From DATBSL01 sp964561785 (lineage in GTDB: Bacteria; Acidobacteriota; Vicinamibacteria; Fen-336), in contig CAZLRF010000016.1 of the NCBI GenBank assembly GCA_964561785.1, forward strand, positions 1-64,000: DNA of 64,000 nt, in the 5' to 3' direction. The stretch's first letter is position 1, and each line of letters opens with the position of its first letter. This document shows, one piece after another, positions 1-8,733 of this stretch. A program made the translations under genes and the position numbers. The notes beneath the pieces were generated by a model. It had not been told where the DNA came from and made no database searches. It saw only the letters and a list, made by a program, of their open reading frames with translations.

Positions 1-144
1 CTGTGCGTCCTGCTCGTCGTCCTGACGCTCGGCATCGGGTTGCTCGTCGTGTGGCTGCCCCTCGCCGCCGTCACGGTCTGGTTCGTGTACCGCGTCGTGC
101 GCGGATGGGTGAACCTGGCCGGGTGCCGGCCGATGTACTCGTAG
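1..144 (+). CDS. C-terminal end of a small membrane protein (DUF4870-like)
   Basis: The first 47 codons in frame 1 are the tail of a gene that starts outside the window. They encode one hydrophobic segment followed by a short basic tail ending in RPMYS and a TAG stop. The pattern of a transmembrane helix, then FVYRVVRGW and a short polar end, is typical of the small three-helix inner-membrane proteins grouped as DUF4870 or similar. The function is unknown and the family call rests only on this tail. Confidence 0.55.
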   Translation: MCVLLVVLTLGIGLLVVWLPLAAVTVWFVYRVVRGWVNLAGCRPMYS

Positions 145-148
145 TTCG

Positions 149-291
149 ACGGCTCGACTCGCGGCGACGCTCCTCCGCCTCCAGGGCGACGTGAAGGCCG
201 AGGCGCTCGGGATCGACCGCTCGACGCCCTACGCGACGCCCTACGAGAAGATCAAGCGTTACGGCATCCCGCAGGAGAGGCGGCGGGCCCT
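149..291 (+). pseudogene. Remnant of a Fis-type helix-turn-helix (sigma54 response-regulator tail)
   Basis: This stretch reads as a degraded C-terminal DNA-binding domain: a helix like TLLRLQGDVKAEALGIDRST followed by YEKIKRYGIPQ. Intact NtrC-family regulators end in a similar Fis-type motif (LGIDRSTLYEKIKRYGI). Here a 12-bp tandem duplication splits the recognition helix, a few residues are missing before it, and no upstream AAA+ domain is present. The frame then runs on antisense through the aquaporin gene, so no natural stop follows. A relic is the most economical reading; a small functional HTH protein cannot be excluded. Confidence 0.4.
224..245 (+). repeat. 12-bp tandem duplication inside the HTH remnant
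   Basis: ACGCCCTACGCG (224-235) is followed at once by ACGCCCTACG (236-245). It adds four codons (reading-frame neutral) in the recognition helix of the Fis-like remnant. Removing one copy restores RSTPYEKIKRYGI, close to the family consensus. Confidence 0.7.
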
Positions 292-418
292 CAGGGCCGA
301 TACCCGGGGGGCTTCAGGACCTCCCGGGTCTCGTCGGCGATCGGCGCGAAGCCCTCCTCGGCTCCGGAGGCCACGAGCGCGACGGAGACGCCCGAGGCCG
401 GTCTCCTGGTCCTCCCGC

Positions 419-1117
419 TCAGCGGCCCTCGTCTCCCGCGAGCCAGCGGTGCACCGCCCCCGCCAGCCCCGCCCCGACGATCGGCGCCACCCAGAAGAGC
501 CAGAGCTGGGCGAGCGCCCACCCGCCGACGAAGAGGGCCGGCGCGGTGCTGCGGGCCGGGTTCACGGAGGTGTTCGTGACCGGGATGCCCACGAGGTGGA
601 TGAGGGTGAGGGCGAGGCCGATCGCGAGCGGGGCGAAGCCGGCGGGCGCGCGCCTGTCCGTGGCGCCGAGGATCACGAGGAGGAAGAAGAACGTGAGAGC
701 GACCTCGGCGACGAAGCCCGCGCCGAGCGAGTAGCCGCCCGGCGAGTGGTCGCCGTAGCCGTTCGCGGCGAAGCCGCTGCCGACGAGGTCGAACCCGGCC
801 TTGCCGGAGGCGATCAGCGAGAGGAGGAACGCGCCGAGGAGGGCGCCCGCGACCTGCGCTGCCCAGTAGGGCAGGATCTCGCCCGACTTGAAGCGGCCGC
901 CGGCCCACAGGCCCACCGTGACCGCCGGGTTGAAGTGCCCGCCGGAGACGTGGCCGACCGCGTAGGCCATCGTCAGCACCGTGAGGCCGAAGGCGAGCGA
1001 CACCCCGACGAAGCCGATGCCGAGCCCGGGAAACGCCGCCGCCAGCACCGCGCTGCCGCACCCGCCGAACACGAGCCAGGCCGTACCCAGGAACTCCGCG
1101 CCCAGTCTGCGTGACAT
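419..1117 (-). CDS. aqpZ: Aquaporin Z (MIP family water channel)
   Basis: A 232-residue inner-membrane channel for water. Six hydrophobic segments and two half-helices are visible, with the paired pore motifs GGHFNPAVT in the first half and NTSVNPARS in the second. SVNPARSTAPALF, with its selectivity-filter arginine, is characteristic of AqpZ rather than the glycerol facilitator GlpF. The ATG at 1117 is preceded by AGGAGG seven bases upstream, which decides the start; an open frame continues further upstream but lacks family similarity. It lies downstream of the phosphatase gene on the same strand with about 150 bp between. Length is normal for the family. Confidence 0.93.
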   Translation of the reverse strand: MSRRLGAEFLGTAWLVFGGCGSAVLAAAFPGLGIGFVGVSLAFGLTVLTMAYAVGHVSGGHFNPAVTVGLWAGGRFKSGEILPYWAAQVAGALLGAFLLSLIASGKAGFDLVGSGFAANGYGDHSPGGYSLGAGFVAEVALTFFFLLVILGATDRRAPAGFAPLAIGLALTLIHLVGIPVTNTSVNPARSTAPALFVGGWALAQLWLFWVAPIVGAGLAGAVHRWLAGDEGR

Positions 1118-1273
1118 CACGTACCCTCCTTCCGCTCGATGGCGTCCACACGCTCGATGAGAGAACCAGCGCGGAGTGTGCAACGTCGTCCCGGGGTTGT
1201 CCAGCCCGCCCGGAGGGCCGGAGCCCGAACCCGGGCCGGCCCCGCGACGAGATCCCGACACCGCGGCCGCGGG

Positions 1274-2630
1274 TCAGCGTGCGGGGGTGCGGGCGGCCGG
1301 GATGGCGGTCGGGGCCGGGGTCGCCATCGCGTCCACGAGCGGCTCGCCCGACGCGCCGCTGGGCGTCTCCACGTCGAGAATCGTGCTGAGCGTCGGCGCG
1401 AGGTCGTTCAGGGTCACCGGCCGGTGGTAGCGGCCCTTCTTGATCCACGGGCCCATGAGGACGAGCGGGATGTGCGTGTCGTACGAGAACGGGGTGCCGT
1501 GGGTCGTCCCCGAGCTCGAGCCCATCCAGTACGGCTCGAGGAGGACCGTGACGTCGCCCGAGCGCTCGCGGTCGAAGGAGAGGAGCACGCGGCGCGACCA
1601 GGGGTCGCCCGGCACGCGGCCCTCGACGAGCTGGCTCCTCGTGTAGGTGCGCCAGACCGGCTCCAGGGTCTCGATCGCGGACGCCGCGCGGCTCTCGACC
1701 TCCGCGGGGTCGATGCCCTTCTCGGCCAGGAGGGCCCGGTTCAGATAGAGGTCGGTCCCCGCGCGGCCCTCGAGCCAGGCGCCGGCGCCGTAGGCCTTCT
1801 CGAGGGCGGCGCCCACCGCCTTCTCGAGCTCGGCCCGCGCGAAGCGGCCCCCCGGCATCTTCCACGCCGTCATCTGCTCGGGGACGGGGGCGACGCCGTG
1901 GTCGGCGGTGAGGACGACGAGCGTCCGCGAGAGGCCGACCGTGCGGTCGACCGCGGCGAGAAGCCGCTCGAGGGCGGCGTCGGTGCGGATCGTGACGTCG
2001 CGGACCTCGGCCGAGTGCGGCCCCTTGCCGTGCCCCACCGCGTCGTTGCAGGAGAAGCTCAGGGCGAGGACGTCCGTCTCGCCCGCGCGCTGGCCCAGCC
2101 TCTCCCCCTCGAGGGCGGCCTCGGCCAGCGAGGCGAGCAGGTCGTTTCCGAANNNNNNNNNNNNNNNNNNNNNNNNNNNNNNNNNNNNNNNNNNNNNNNN
2201 NNNNNNNNNNNNNNNNNNNNNNNNNNNNNNNNNNNNNNNNNNNNNNNNNNNNGCCCTCGCGCCCCCCCAGGAGCCTCGTCGCGGGGTCCTCGACGCTCGT
2301 GACGTTGCGCTTCAGGGAGCGATCGTACCAGTCGTTGCCGACGATCCCGCTGATCGCGGGGGGGGCCCCGGTGAGCATCGCCATGTGCCCCACCGCGGTG
2401 ACCGAGGGGTAGTGGTCGAGGTGGGCGTTCGTGAAGACGGCGCCGCCCTGCATCAGGCGCCGGAAGCCGCCGGTGAAGCCGTCCGCGAAGCGCGGCAGGT
2501 AGTCGTAGCGCATCTGGTCGACGGCGACGAGCAGGACGAGGCGGGGGGCCTCCGGCGGAGCCGCGAGAGCGGGTCCGGCCGAAAGGACGAGGAGCGCTCC
2601 GAGGCGGAGGAGAGACGAGTTGCGCATCAT
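1274..2630 (-). CDS. PafA-like alkaline phosphatase family protein (interrupted by assembly gap)
   Basis: An exported phosphomonoesterase of the alkaline phosphatase superfamily. The N-terminal piece (126 residues, from 2630) has a signal peptide ending near ALA-APP, the first metal site in VDQMRYDY, the nucleophile threonine in HYPSVTAVGH, and a GNDWYD motif. The C-terminal piece (293 residues) carries FGND, the second metal site LTADHG, and the late histidine in HGTPFSYDTHIP. PafA-type enzymes are about 540 residues, so some 120-150 residues, including the expected substrate-binding Lys/Arg segment, fall in the gap. The pieces are in different frames only because the N run has an arbitrary length. 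Two consecutive ATGs (2630, 2627) are possible starts. Confidence 0.85.
2153..2252. other. Assembly gap (100 N) inside the phosphatase gene
   Basis: Exactly 100 N, a placeholder size. The flanking ends show no sequence overlap, and the encoded protein is missing its central part, so real sequence of a few hundred bases is absent here. Confidence 0.95.
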
Positions 2631-2780
2631 CCTGGCAGTCTACGACGGACCGACCCCGGGCGGTGACGCCGTCGCCTTCGGTGGATGGCGGGGGTGGATC
2701 GAGAGCGCGATCGCGCGGGCCGTTCTCCGCGGGAGCCTCGCGGAGGCGGTACAATGAGCGCCTCGGAAGGAGAAGCCCGC

Positions 2781-3242
2781 GTGAAGAGAACCGCCGCCGC
2801 CTGCTGCGCCCTCGTCCTCGCCGCCTCGCTCGCTCACGCCGGGGCCACGACCTACGGCAAGCCCCTCACGGTCAAGGAGACGACGAAGGTCTCCGACATC
2901 CTCGCGAACCCCGAGCGGTACGACGGGAAGCGGGTGAAGGTCGAGGGCGCCGTCGTCGACGTGTGCCAGATGCGCGGCTGCTGGATCAAGATCGCCGGCG
3001 ACAAGGACTTCGAGAGCCTCACGTTCAAGGTGGACGACGGCGTCATCACGTTCCCGATGAGCGCCCGCGGCAAGACGGCGCTCGTCGAGGGGATCGTCTC
3101 GGTCACCGTCCAGAGCGTCGAGGAGCAGAAGAAGCACGGCGAGCACATGGCGAAGGAGCAGGGCAAGACCTTCGACCCGACGAGCGTCACGGGCCCGAAG
3201 ACCGTCATTCTGTTGAAGGGCGAGGGGGCCGAGATCCGGTGA
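2781..3242 (+). CDS. DUF4920 domain exported protein
   Basis: A 153-residue secreted or periplasmic protein. After a signal peptide (KRTAAACCALVLAASLAHA) comes one domain with the order TYGKPL, ILANPERYDGKRVKVEG, VVDVCQMRGCWIKI and ITFPMSARGKTALVEGIV. This is the DUF4920 pattern, an OB-fold-like domain with a conserved C-x4-CW motif that may bind a metal or redox partner; no activity is established. GTG at 2781 is chosen because GGAAGGAG sits eight bases upstream; an in-frame ATG lies further upstream at 2754. It stands alone between divergent and codirectional neighbours. Confidence 0.8.
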   Translation: MKRTAAACCALVLAASLAHAGATTYGKPLTVKETTKVSDILANPERYDGKRVKVEGAVVDVCQMRGCWIKIAGDKDFESLTFKVDDGVITFPMSARGKTALVEGIVSVTVQSVEEQKKHGEHMAKEQGKTFDPTSVTGPKTVILLKGEGAEIR

Positions 3243-3367
3243 GCCCGGCCTCCGTCCCGGCCCGGGGCGGCCGCGTCAACGGCGAGCGGCCTGTTCGTGC
3301 TGAAGGGGAAGACGGGGATCACGGGCCGGGGAGCCTGGTCGTGCCGCGCTGACCTCGGGGGACAAGG

Positions 3368-4360
3368 ATGGCTGCACCCAGCCTGCTCGCGCTGCTCGAC
3401 GACATCACGACGATCCTCGACGACGTGGCCTTGCTCACCAAGGTCGCGGCGCGCAAGAGCGCCGCCGTGGCCGACGACGTGGCCGTCCTCACCAAGGTCG
3501 CCACGAAGAAGACCGCGGGCGTCCTCGGCGACGACCTCGCGCTCAACGCCGAGCAGGTGACCGGGGTCCGGGCCGACCGCGAGCTGAGCGTCGTGTGGGG
3601 CGTCTTCAAGGGGTCGCTCGTCAACAAGGCGATCCTCGTGCCGGCGGCGCTCGCGATCAGCGCCGTCGCGCCCTGGGCGGTCGTGCCCCTCCTGATGGTC
3701 GGGGGCGCCTTCCTCTGCTACGAGGGGTTCGAGAAGGTCGCCCACAAGCTGCTCCACTCCGCCGGCGAGGACGAGGGCCACCGCGCGGAGCTCGCGAAGG
3801 CGCTCCTCGACCCGAACGCGGACCTCGCCGCCCTCGAGCGGGACAAGGTGAAGGGTGCGGTGCGGACCGACTTCGTCCTGTCCGCCGAGATCATCGTGAT
3901 CGCGCTCGGCACCGTCTCCACGGCGCCGTTCGTGACCCGCCTGGGCGTGCTGGTCGGGATCGCCCTCGTGATGACGCTCGGCGTCTACGGCCTCGTGGCC
4001 GCGATCGTGAAGCTCGACGACGCCGGCCTCGCCCTCAGCCGCCGGACGGGCGCCTCCGCCTTCGCGCGGCTCCAGCGCTGGCTCGGCGCCTTCGTCCTCG
4101 GCGCGGCGCCCTGGCTCATGCGCCTGCTGTCGATCGCGGGCACGGCGGCGATGTTCCTGGTGGGAGGCGGCATCCTCGCCCACGGCATCCCCGCCGTCCA
4201 CCACTGGACCGAGGGCCTCGCCTCGGGCGGCGGGCTCGCCGGCAGCCTCGGGCCCGTTCTCGTGAACGCGGCCCTCGGGGTCGCGGCGGGCGGCGCCCTG
4301 ACGGGGCTCGCCGCGCTCGGCGCGCGGCTGCGCCCGCGCGATCGCGCGAGCGTCCGCTAG
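3368..4360 (+). CDS. DUF808 (YedI-like) inner-membrane protein
   Basis: A 330-residue multi-pass membrane protein. The N-terminal 80 residues are polar and repetitive (LLALLDDITTILDDVALLTKVAARK, then VAVLTKVATKKTAGVLGDDLALNAEQV), which is diagnostic of the DUF808/YedI family. Several transmembrane segments follow, with a cytosolic loop near residues 125-165 containing the HKLLH motif. The family is widespread and its function unknown; a transport role is often guessed. ATG at 3368 follows a GGGGGACAAGG leader. No operon partner is evident, although the OsmC gene starts 33 bp after it. Confidence 0.85.
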   Translation: MAAPSLLALLDDITTILDDVALLTKVAARKSAAVADDVAVLTKVATKKTAGVLGDDLALNAEQVTGVRADRELSVVWGVFKGSLVNKAILVPAALAISAVAPWAVVPLLMVGGAFLCYEGFEKVAHKLLHSAGEDEGHRAELAKALLDPNADLAALERDKVKGAVRTDFVLSAEIIVIALGTVSTAPFVTRLGVLVGIALVMTLGVYGLVAAIVKLDDAGLALSRRTGASAFARLQRWLGAFVLGAAPWLMRLLSIAGTAAMFLVGGGILAHGIPAVHHWTEGLASGGGLAGSLGPVLVNAALGVAAGGALTGLAALGARLRPRDRASVR

Positions 4361-4393
4361 AATGACTCGTCGTTCATCGATGCGAGGGATTTC

Positions 4394-4783
4394 ATGTCCA
4401 CCCTGATCGTGACCTTCCCGGGCGGCAAGCGGGTCGACTCCGAGTACCACGGCTTCACCATCCGGACCGACCAGCCGCCCCAGGCGGGCGGCGAGGGGTC
4501 CGCCCCGCAGCCCTTCGACCTGTTCCTGGCCTCGATCGCGACCTGCGCGGGGATCTACGTCAAGGGCTACTGCGACACCCGCGAGATCCCCACCGCCGGG
4601 CTGGGGCTCGAGATGCACGTCGAGCGCGACGAGTCGCGCCGCGTGGCGAAGCTCGTCATCGAGATCCGGCTCCCCGAGGGCTTCCCGGAGAAGCACCGGG
4701 AGGGGGTCGTGCGTTCCGCCGAGCTGTGCTCGGTCAAGAAGCACATCTTCAACCCGCCGACGTTCGAGATCCGCACGGTCTAG
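4394..4783 (+). CDS. OsmC/Ohr family peroxiredoxin-like protein
   Basis: A 129-residue cytosolic protein of the OsmC superfamily, whose members reduce organic hydroperoxides with a reactive cysteine pair. The sequence has the helix LASIATCAGIYVKGYC (Cys51, with an extra Cys60) and the second conserved cysteine in SAELCSVKKHI (Cys112), which matches the two-Cys arrangement. The short form without an N-terminal extension resembles YhfA-type OsmC proteins, so peroxidase activity is plausible but not certain. ATG at 4394. The stop codon touches the assembly gap, so its relation to the next gene is unknown. Confidence 0.85.
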   Translation: MSTLIVTFPGGKRVDSEYHGFTIRTDQPPQAGGEGSAPQPFDLFLASIATCAGIYVKGYCDTREIPTAGLGLEMHVERDESRRVAKLVIEIRLPEGFPEKHREGVVRSAELCSVKKHIFNPPTFEIRTV

Positions 4784-4883
4784 NNNNNNNNNNNNNNNNN
4801 NNNNNNNNNNNNNNNNNNNNNNNNNNNNNNNNNNNNNNNNNNNNNNNNNNNNNNNNNNNNNNNNNNNNNNNNNNNNNNNNNNN
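4784..4883. other. Assembly gap (100 N) between OsmC gene and ABC exporter
   Basis: Exactly 100 N. The left side ends at the OsmC stop codon and the right side begins just before the ABC exporter start. The flanks do not overlap by eye, so the missing length is unknown and could include the true start of the exporter. Confidence 0.95.
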
Positions 4884-4896
4884 CCCGGGAGCGCGC

Positions 4897-6645
4897 GTGA
4901 GGCTCCTGCTCTCCTACCTACGCCCGCACTGGCGGCTCGTCCTCGTCGCCCTCCTCCTGGCCACCGTCAACCAGGTGTTCTCGCTCCTCGACCCGCTCAT
5001 CTTCCGCCACGTCATCGACGAGTACGCGACCCGCTTCGACCAGTACACGACCGGGCAGTTCCTCCGCGGGGTCACCCTGCTGCTCCTCGCCGCGGTGGGC
5101 GTCGCATTCGTCTCCCGGGTCGCCAAGAACTTCCAGGACTACTTCGTGAACGTCGTCACGCAGCGAGTGGGGGCCCGGCTGTACTCGGACGGCCTCCGCC
5201 ACTCGCTCGAGCTGCCCTACCAGCTCTTCGAGGACCAGAGGAGCGGCGAGACGCTCGGCAAGCTCCAGAAGGTCCGCGCCGACGTCGAGCGCCTGGTGAC
5301 GGCCGGGGTCAACGTCGTCTTCCAGACGCTGGTGGGGGTCGTGTTCGTGGTGGTCTACGCGTTCAGCGTCCACTGGCTGATCGCGCCCGTCTACGTCGCG
5401 ACGGTGCCGCTTCTCGGATGGCTCTCCTCGGTCCTGTCCCGTCGGATCAAGGCCGTGCAGAAGACGATCGTGGCCGAGACCGCCGCCCTCGCCGGCTCGA
5501 CCACCGAGTCGCTGCGCAACATCGAGCTCGTGAAGAGCATGGGCCTCGGGGCGCAGGAGATCGCCCGCCTCGACGCCACCACCGACCGCATCCTCGCCCT
5601 CGAGCTGCGCAAGGTCCGCTACCTGCGCAGCCTGAGCTTCGTCCAGGGCACAGCGGTCAACGCGCTGCGGACGTCTATCCTGTTCCTGATGCTGTACCTG
5701 ATCTTCGCCCGCCAGATCACGGTCGGGCAGTTCTTCGCCCTCTGGATCTACTCGTTCTTCATCTTCGGCCCGCTGCAGGAGCTCGGCACGGTGATCAACA
5801 CGTACCGGGAGACGGAGGCGTCGCTCGCCAACTTCCAGGCGATCCTCGACGCGCCGCGCGAGCCGCGCCCGACGGACCCGGTGGTGGTGACGGACCTCGC
5901 TCGCCTCGCGTTCGAGGCGGTGTCGTTCCGCCACCAGTCGATGGCCGCGCCCGCCGTCCAGGACGTGAGCTTCGAGGTGGGGAGAGGCGAGACGGTGGCC
6001 TTCGTGGGCCCGTCCGGCGCGGGCAAGACGACGCTCGTCAAGCTCCTGGTGGGGCTATACCGACCCGCCGCGGGCCGCATCCTCTACGACGGCGCGCCCC
6101 ACGACCGGGTCGACCTCGAGCGCCTGCGCGAGAAGATCGGCTTCGTCACGCAGGACACGCAGCTGTTCTCCGGCTCGATCCGCGACAACCTGCTGTTCGT
6201 GCGCCCCGGCGCGACCGACGCGGAGTGCCTCGAGGCGCTCGGGCGGGCCTCCTGCGAGGCCCTGCTCGCGCGCGCCGAGCAGGGCCTCGACACGCTGATC
6301 GGCGAGGGCGGGGTCAAGGTCTCGGGGGGCGAGAAGCAGCGCCTGTCGATCGCCCGCGCCCTCCTCCGCCGGCCACAGCTCCTCGTGTTCGACGAGGCCA
6401 CGTCGTCGCTCGACTCGCTCACCGAGGAAGAAGTGAGCCGCACGATCCGCGAGGTGGGCCGCGACCGGAAGGTGATGACGGTCCTGATCGCCCACCGCCT
6501 CTCGACCGTGCTGCACGCCGACCGCATCCACGTGCTCGAGAAGGGCCGGATCGTCGAGCAGGGCCGCCACGAGGACCTCCTCGCGGCGAAGGGGCTCTAC
6601 TACGCGATGTGGCGCCAGCAGGCCGGCGAGCGGCGCGTCACCTGA
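4897..6645 (+). CDS. ABC exporter, fused membrane and ATPase domains
   Basis: A half-transporter of the MsbA/LmrA type (582 residues from this start). About 310 residues of six-helix membrane domain are followed by a nucleotide-binding domain with Walker A GPSGAGKTT, Q-loop FVTQDTQLFSG, signature VSGGEKQRLS, Walker B LLVFDEATSS and the switch histidine in IAHRLST. It should work as a homodimer exporting lipids or drugs; the substrate cannot be told. GTG at 4897 lies 14 bases after the gap, so a start inside the gap is possible. Its end overlaps the convergent alkB-like gene by 8 bp. Confidence 0.88.
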   Translation: MRLLLSYLRPHWRLVLVALLLATVNQVFSLLDPLIFRHVIDEYATRFDQYTTGQFLRGVTLLLLAAVGVAFVSRVAKNFQDYFVNVVTQRVGARLYSDGLRHSLELPYQLFEDQRSGETLGKLQKVRADVERLVTAGVNVVFQTLVGVVFVVVYAFSVHWLIAPVYVATVPLLGWLSSVLSRRIKAVQKTIVAETAALAGSTTESLRNIELVKSMGLGAQEIARLDATTDRILALELRKVRYLRSLSFVQGTAVNALRTSILFLMLYLIFARQITVGQFFALWIYSFFIFGPLQELGTVINTYRETEASLANFQAILDAPREPRPTDPVVVTDLARLAFEAVSFRHQSMAAPAVQDVSFEVGRGETVAFVGPSGAGKTTLVKLLVGLYRPAAGRILYDGAPHDRVDLERLREKIGFVTQDTQLFSGSIRDNLLFVRPGATDAECLEALGRASCEALLARAEQGLDTLIGEGGVKVSGGEKQRLSIARALLRRPQLLVFDEATSSLDSLTEEEVSRTIREVGRDRKVMTVLIAHRLSTVLHADRIHVLEKGRIVEQGRHEDLLAAKGLYYAMWRQQAGERRVT

Positions 6646-8104
6646 GCTCGGGCCGGCCGCTGCGGGCGTTCGCGGCGGCGGCGAGGGCACGCTCTTTCGC
6701 GGTGGAGTGGTGCCGATCCCACGCCCGGAGCCTCGGCGCCATGAGCCGGTGCCACACCGGCGGGACCATCGCGACGACGATCGTGGCCAGGTAGCCGCCG
6801 ACCATCACGGGGGCGTCGGGGTACGGCTCGAGGTCCTGGTAGGGCACGTCGCCCTCGGCGTGGTGGTGGGAGTGGCGCGTCAGGTTGAACATCGTCCACG
6901 AGCTGACCCGCCGGTTCGAGTTCCAGGAGTGGCGCGGCGCGACCGGCGTCGCGGGGTCGCGCACGAGGCCGTAGTGCTCCATGTAGTTGACGATCTCGAG
7001 CAGGGCCTTTCCCCACAGCGCGCACGCCGCGAAGAAGAGGGCGGCCGGTCCGCCGCCCATCGCGAAGGCGAGGGCGACGAGAAGGGCGCTCGCGAGCTGG
7101 CCGCGCAGGAAGGCGTTGTGCCACGAGAGGACCCTCCGGCCCGTCCGGCGGAGACGCTCGGCTTCGATCCGCCACGCGCCGAGGTTGCCGCGGACCGTGG
7201 AGGAGACCACGTGCGCCCAGACGTTGCGCCCGCGGGGAGCGGTCGCCGGGTCCTCCGCGGTCGCGACGTAGCGGTGGTGGCCGTGGACGTGCTCGATCGC
7301 GAAGGCGGTGTCGAAGCTGAAGGCCAGCAGGGCGCGGCCGACGGCGAGCGAGAGACGGTCCCACGTGCGGTGGACGAGCTCGTGGGCGGGGATGGTGCCG
7401 ACCATGCCGATCATGAGCCCGGTGAGGACGAAGGCGGAGAAGCGGTGAGCGGGCGTCGTCGCCTCGCGCGCGGCGAGGACGTCGTGGCCGGTGAGGCGGG
7501 AGACGGCCGCCCCGAACCCGAGCGGGTCGCCCGGCGAGACACCCCACACCGCGGCGAACACGACGAGCGACAGGAGGGGCAGCGCGAGCCAGAGCTGCGC
7601 GGTCAGAACGGCGGGATGCCGGTACTCCGGCGTCGTGGCGTCGTCGCCGAGGAGGGCGTCGCCGAGGAGGTACGCCGCGAGGACGGCCAGGAGGCCCGCC
7701 GTGACGAGGGGCCCTCCGGCCACGAGCGCGGCGGCGGAGAAGAGGCCCACGAGGTGGAAGGACGAGAACTTCAGGTACTGGAGGAGGCCGGCCGGGGTCC
7801 GCCGGACGGGGTCGCGCCTCGCCGGGCCTGCGCAGAGCTCGATCCGCACGTCGGACCGTGGCACGCTCCGGCAGGCGAGCACGACGCCCCGCTCCTTCTC
7901 CTCGGCCGTGAGCCGGCGGCTGCTGCCTGGCAGCGCCTCGACCTCGCCCTCGACCAGGCGGCACCGGCAGGCGCCGCAGGCCCCGACCCGGCACCCGCTC
8001 GGCAGATCGACGCCGACGCGCAGCGCGGCCTCGAGGATCGTCTCCCCCGGCCGTGCCGTGAAGGAGCGGTCGCCGAGCCGGACGACGAGCCCTCGCGCGC
8101 TCAT
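6638..8104 (-). CDS. Ferredoxin-AlkB fusion: membrane alkane monooxygenase-like protein
   Basis: A 488-residue fusion. Residues 1-95 are a plant-type [2Fe-2S] ferredoxin with cysteines at 38, 43, 46 and 78 (SGCRVGACGAC ... LACRS). From about residue 105 follows an AlkB-type diiron membrane hydroxylase with the family's histidine clusters AHELVHR, EHVHGHHR, NYMEHYG and RHSHHH. AlkB enzymes oxidise terminal methyl groups using electrons normally delivered by separate rubredoxin; here the electron carrier is built in. The substrate could be an alkane or another hydrophobic chain. ATG at 8104 overlaps the TGA of the upstream TetR gene (ATGA), implying translational coupling and control by that repressor. 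Confidence 0.88.
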   Translation of the reverse strand: MSARGLVVRLGDRSFTARPGETILEAALRVGVDLPSGCRVGACGACRCRLVEGEVEALPGSSRRLTAEEKERGVVLACRSVPRSDVRIELCAGPARRDPVRRTPAGLLQYLKFSSFHLVGLFSAAALVAGGPLVTAGLLAVLAAYLLGDALLGDDATTPEYRHPAVLTAQLWLALPLLSLVVFAAVWGVSPGDPLGFGAAVSRLTGHDVLAAREATTPAHRFSAFVLTGLMIGMVGTIPAHELVHRTWDRLSLAVGRALLAFSFDTAFAIEHVHGHHRYVATAEDPATAPRGRNVWAHVVSSTVRGNLGAWRIEAERLRRTGRRVLSWHNAFLRGQLASALLVALAFAMGGGPAALFFAACALWGKALLEIVNYMEHYGLVRDPATPVAPRHSWNSNRRVSSWTMFNLTRHSHHHAEGDVPYQDLEPYPDAPVMVGGYLATIVVAMVPPVWHRLMAPRLRAWDRHHSTAKERALAAAANARSGRPELR

Positions 8105-8733
8105 GCGCGCGTCCCGACGCCGCGCAGGAGGCAGTCGAGCGCGCGGTGGACGCACGCGTCCGGCGGCTCGTCGGGAAGGCGGTGGTGCCCGTGGTGGAGC
8201 GAGGCCTGGAGCACGTCGAGGCAGAGCTGGGTCAGGAAGTCGGGGTCGAGCGGCCGGATCGCGCCCTCCTCGATCGCGCGCAGGACGAGGCCCCGCACGC
8301 TCGCCCGCTCGAGCTCGTAGACGCCGCGCAGCCGGGGCGCGAAGCGCGAGTCCACGTCCCAGTCGAAGTTCACGCGGTCCCTGAGGAACGGCGCGAGCTG
8401 CCAGGGCTGCCGGCGAAACTCCTCGACGTACGCTCGGCCGAGCTCCCTCAGGATCTCGAGGGCCGTGCCCGGCCGGCGCAGGATCTCGGCGGCCCGCGCC
8501 TCGAAGGCGAGCGCGCGGCGGAGGACCACCTGCTCGTAGAGCTCCTGCTTCGAGGGAAAGTGCTCGTACAGCCCCTGCATGCCGATCTCGGCCTCGGCGG
8601 CGACCTCCTGCATCGTCGCCTCGTCGAACGGCTTTCGCCCGAACACCCGGGCCGCCGCGTCGAGCAGCACCTCGCGCCGACCGGCCCTCTCCCTCAGCTT
8701 GCGACGGGCCGCGACCGGCCGGGTGGAATTCAT
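8101..8733 (-). CDS. TetR family transcriptional regulator
   Basis: A 210-residue one-component repressor. The N-terminal HTH spans roughly residues 20-65: VLLDAAARVFGRKPFDEATMQEVAAEA, then GLYEHFPSKQELYEQVV, the usual TetR layout. The C-terminal ligand domain is not assignable. It is cotranscribed with the AlkB fusion (4-base overlap), so it probably senses a hydrophobic substrate or product of that enzyme and represses its own operon. The start codon itself sits inside a nested palindrome that is the likely operator. Confidence 0.92.
   Translation of the reverse strand: MNSTRPVAARRKLRERAGRREVLLDAAARVFGRKPFDEATMQEVAAEAEIGMQGLYEHFPSKQELYEQVVLRRALAFEARAAEILRRPGTALEILRELGRAYVEEFRRQPWQLAPFLRDRVNFDWDVDSRFAPRLRGVYELERASVRGLVLRAIEEGAIRPLDPDFLTQLCLDVLQASLHHGHHRLPDEPPDACVHRALDCLLRGVGTRA

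Noticed and set aside
291..418. Minus-strand reading ending in ADETREVLKPPGYRP after aqpZ
   Set aside because: It looks protein-like and ends with a stop, but has no start codon or ribosome site after the aqpZ stop, and I cannot match it to a family.
191..1114. Long plus-strand open frame across the aquaporin gene
   Set aside because: It is rich in Arg, Glu and Gly and mirrors the antisense of aqpZ; high GC removes stops in all frames. Only its first ~35 codons resemble a protein motif.
1274..2630. Frameshifted phosphatase pseudogene
   Set aside because: The frame difference is due to the arbitrary 100-N spacer; both parts look intact and conserved.
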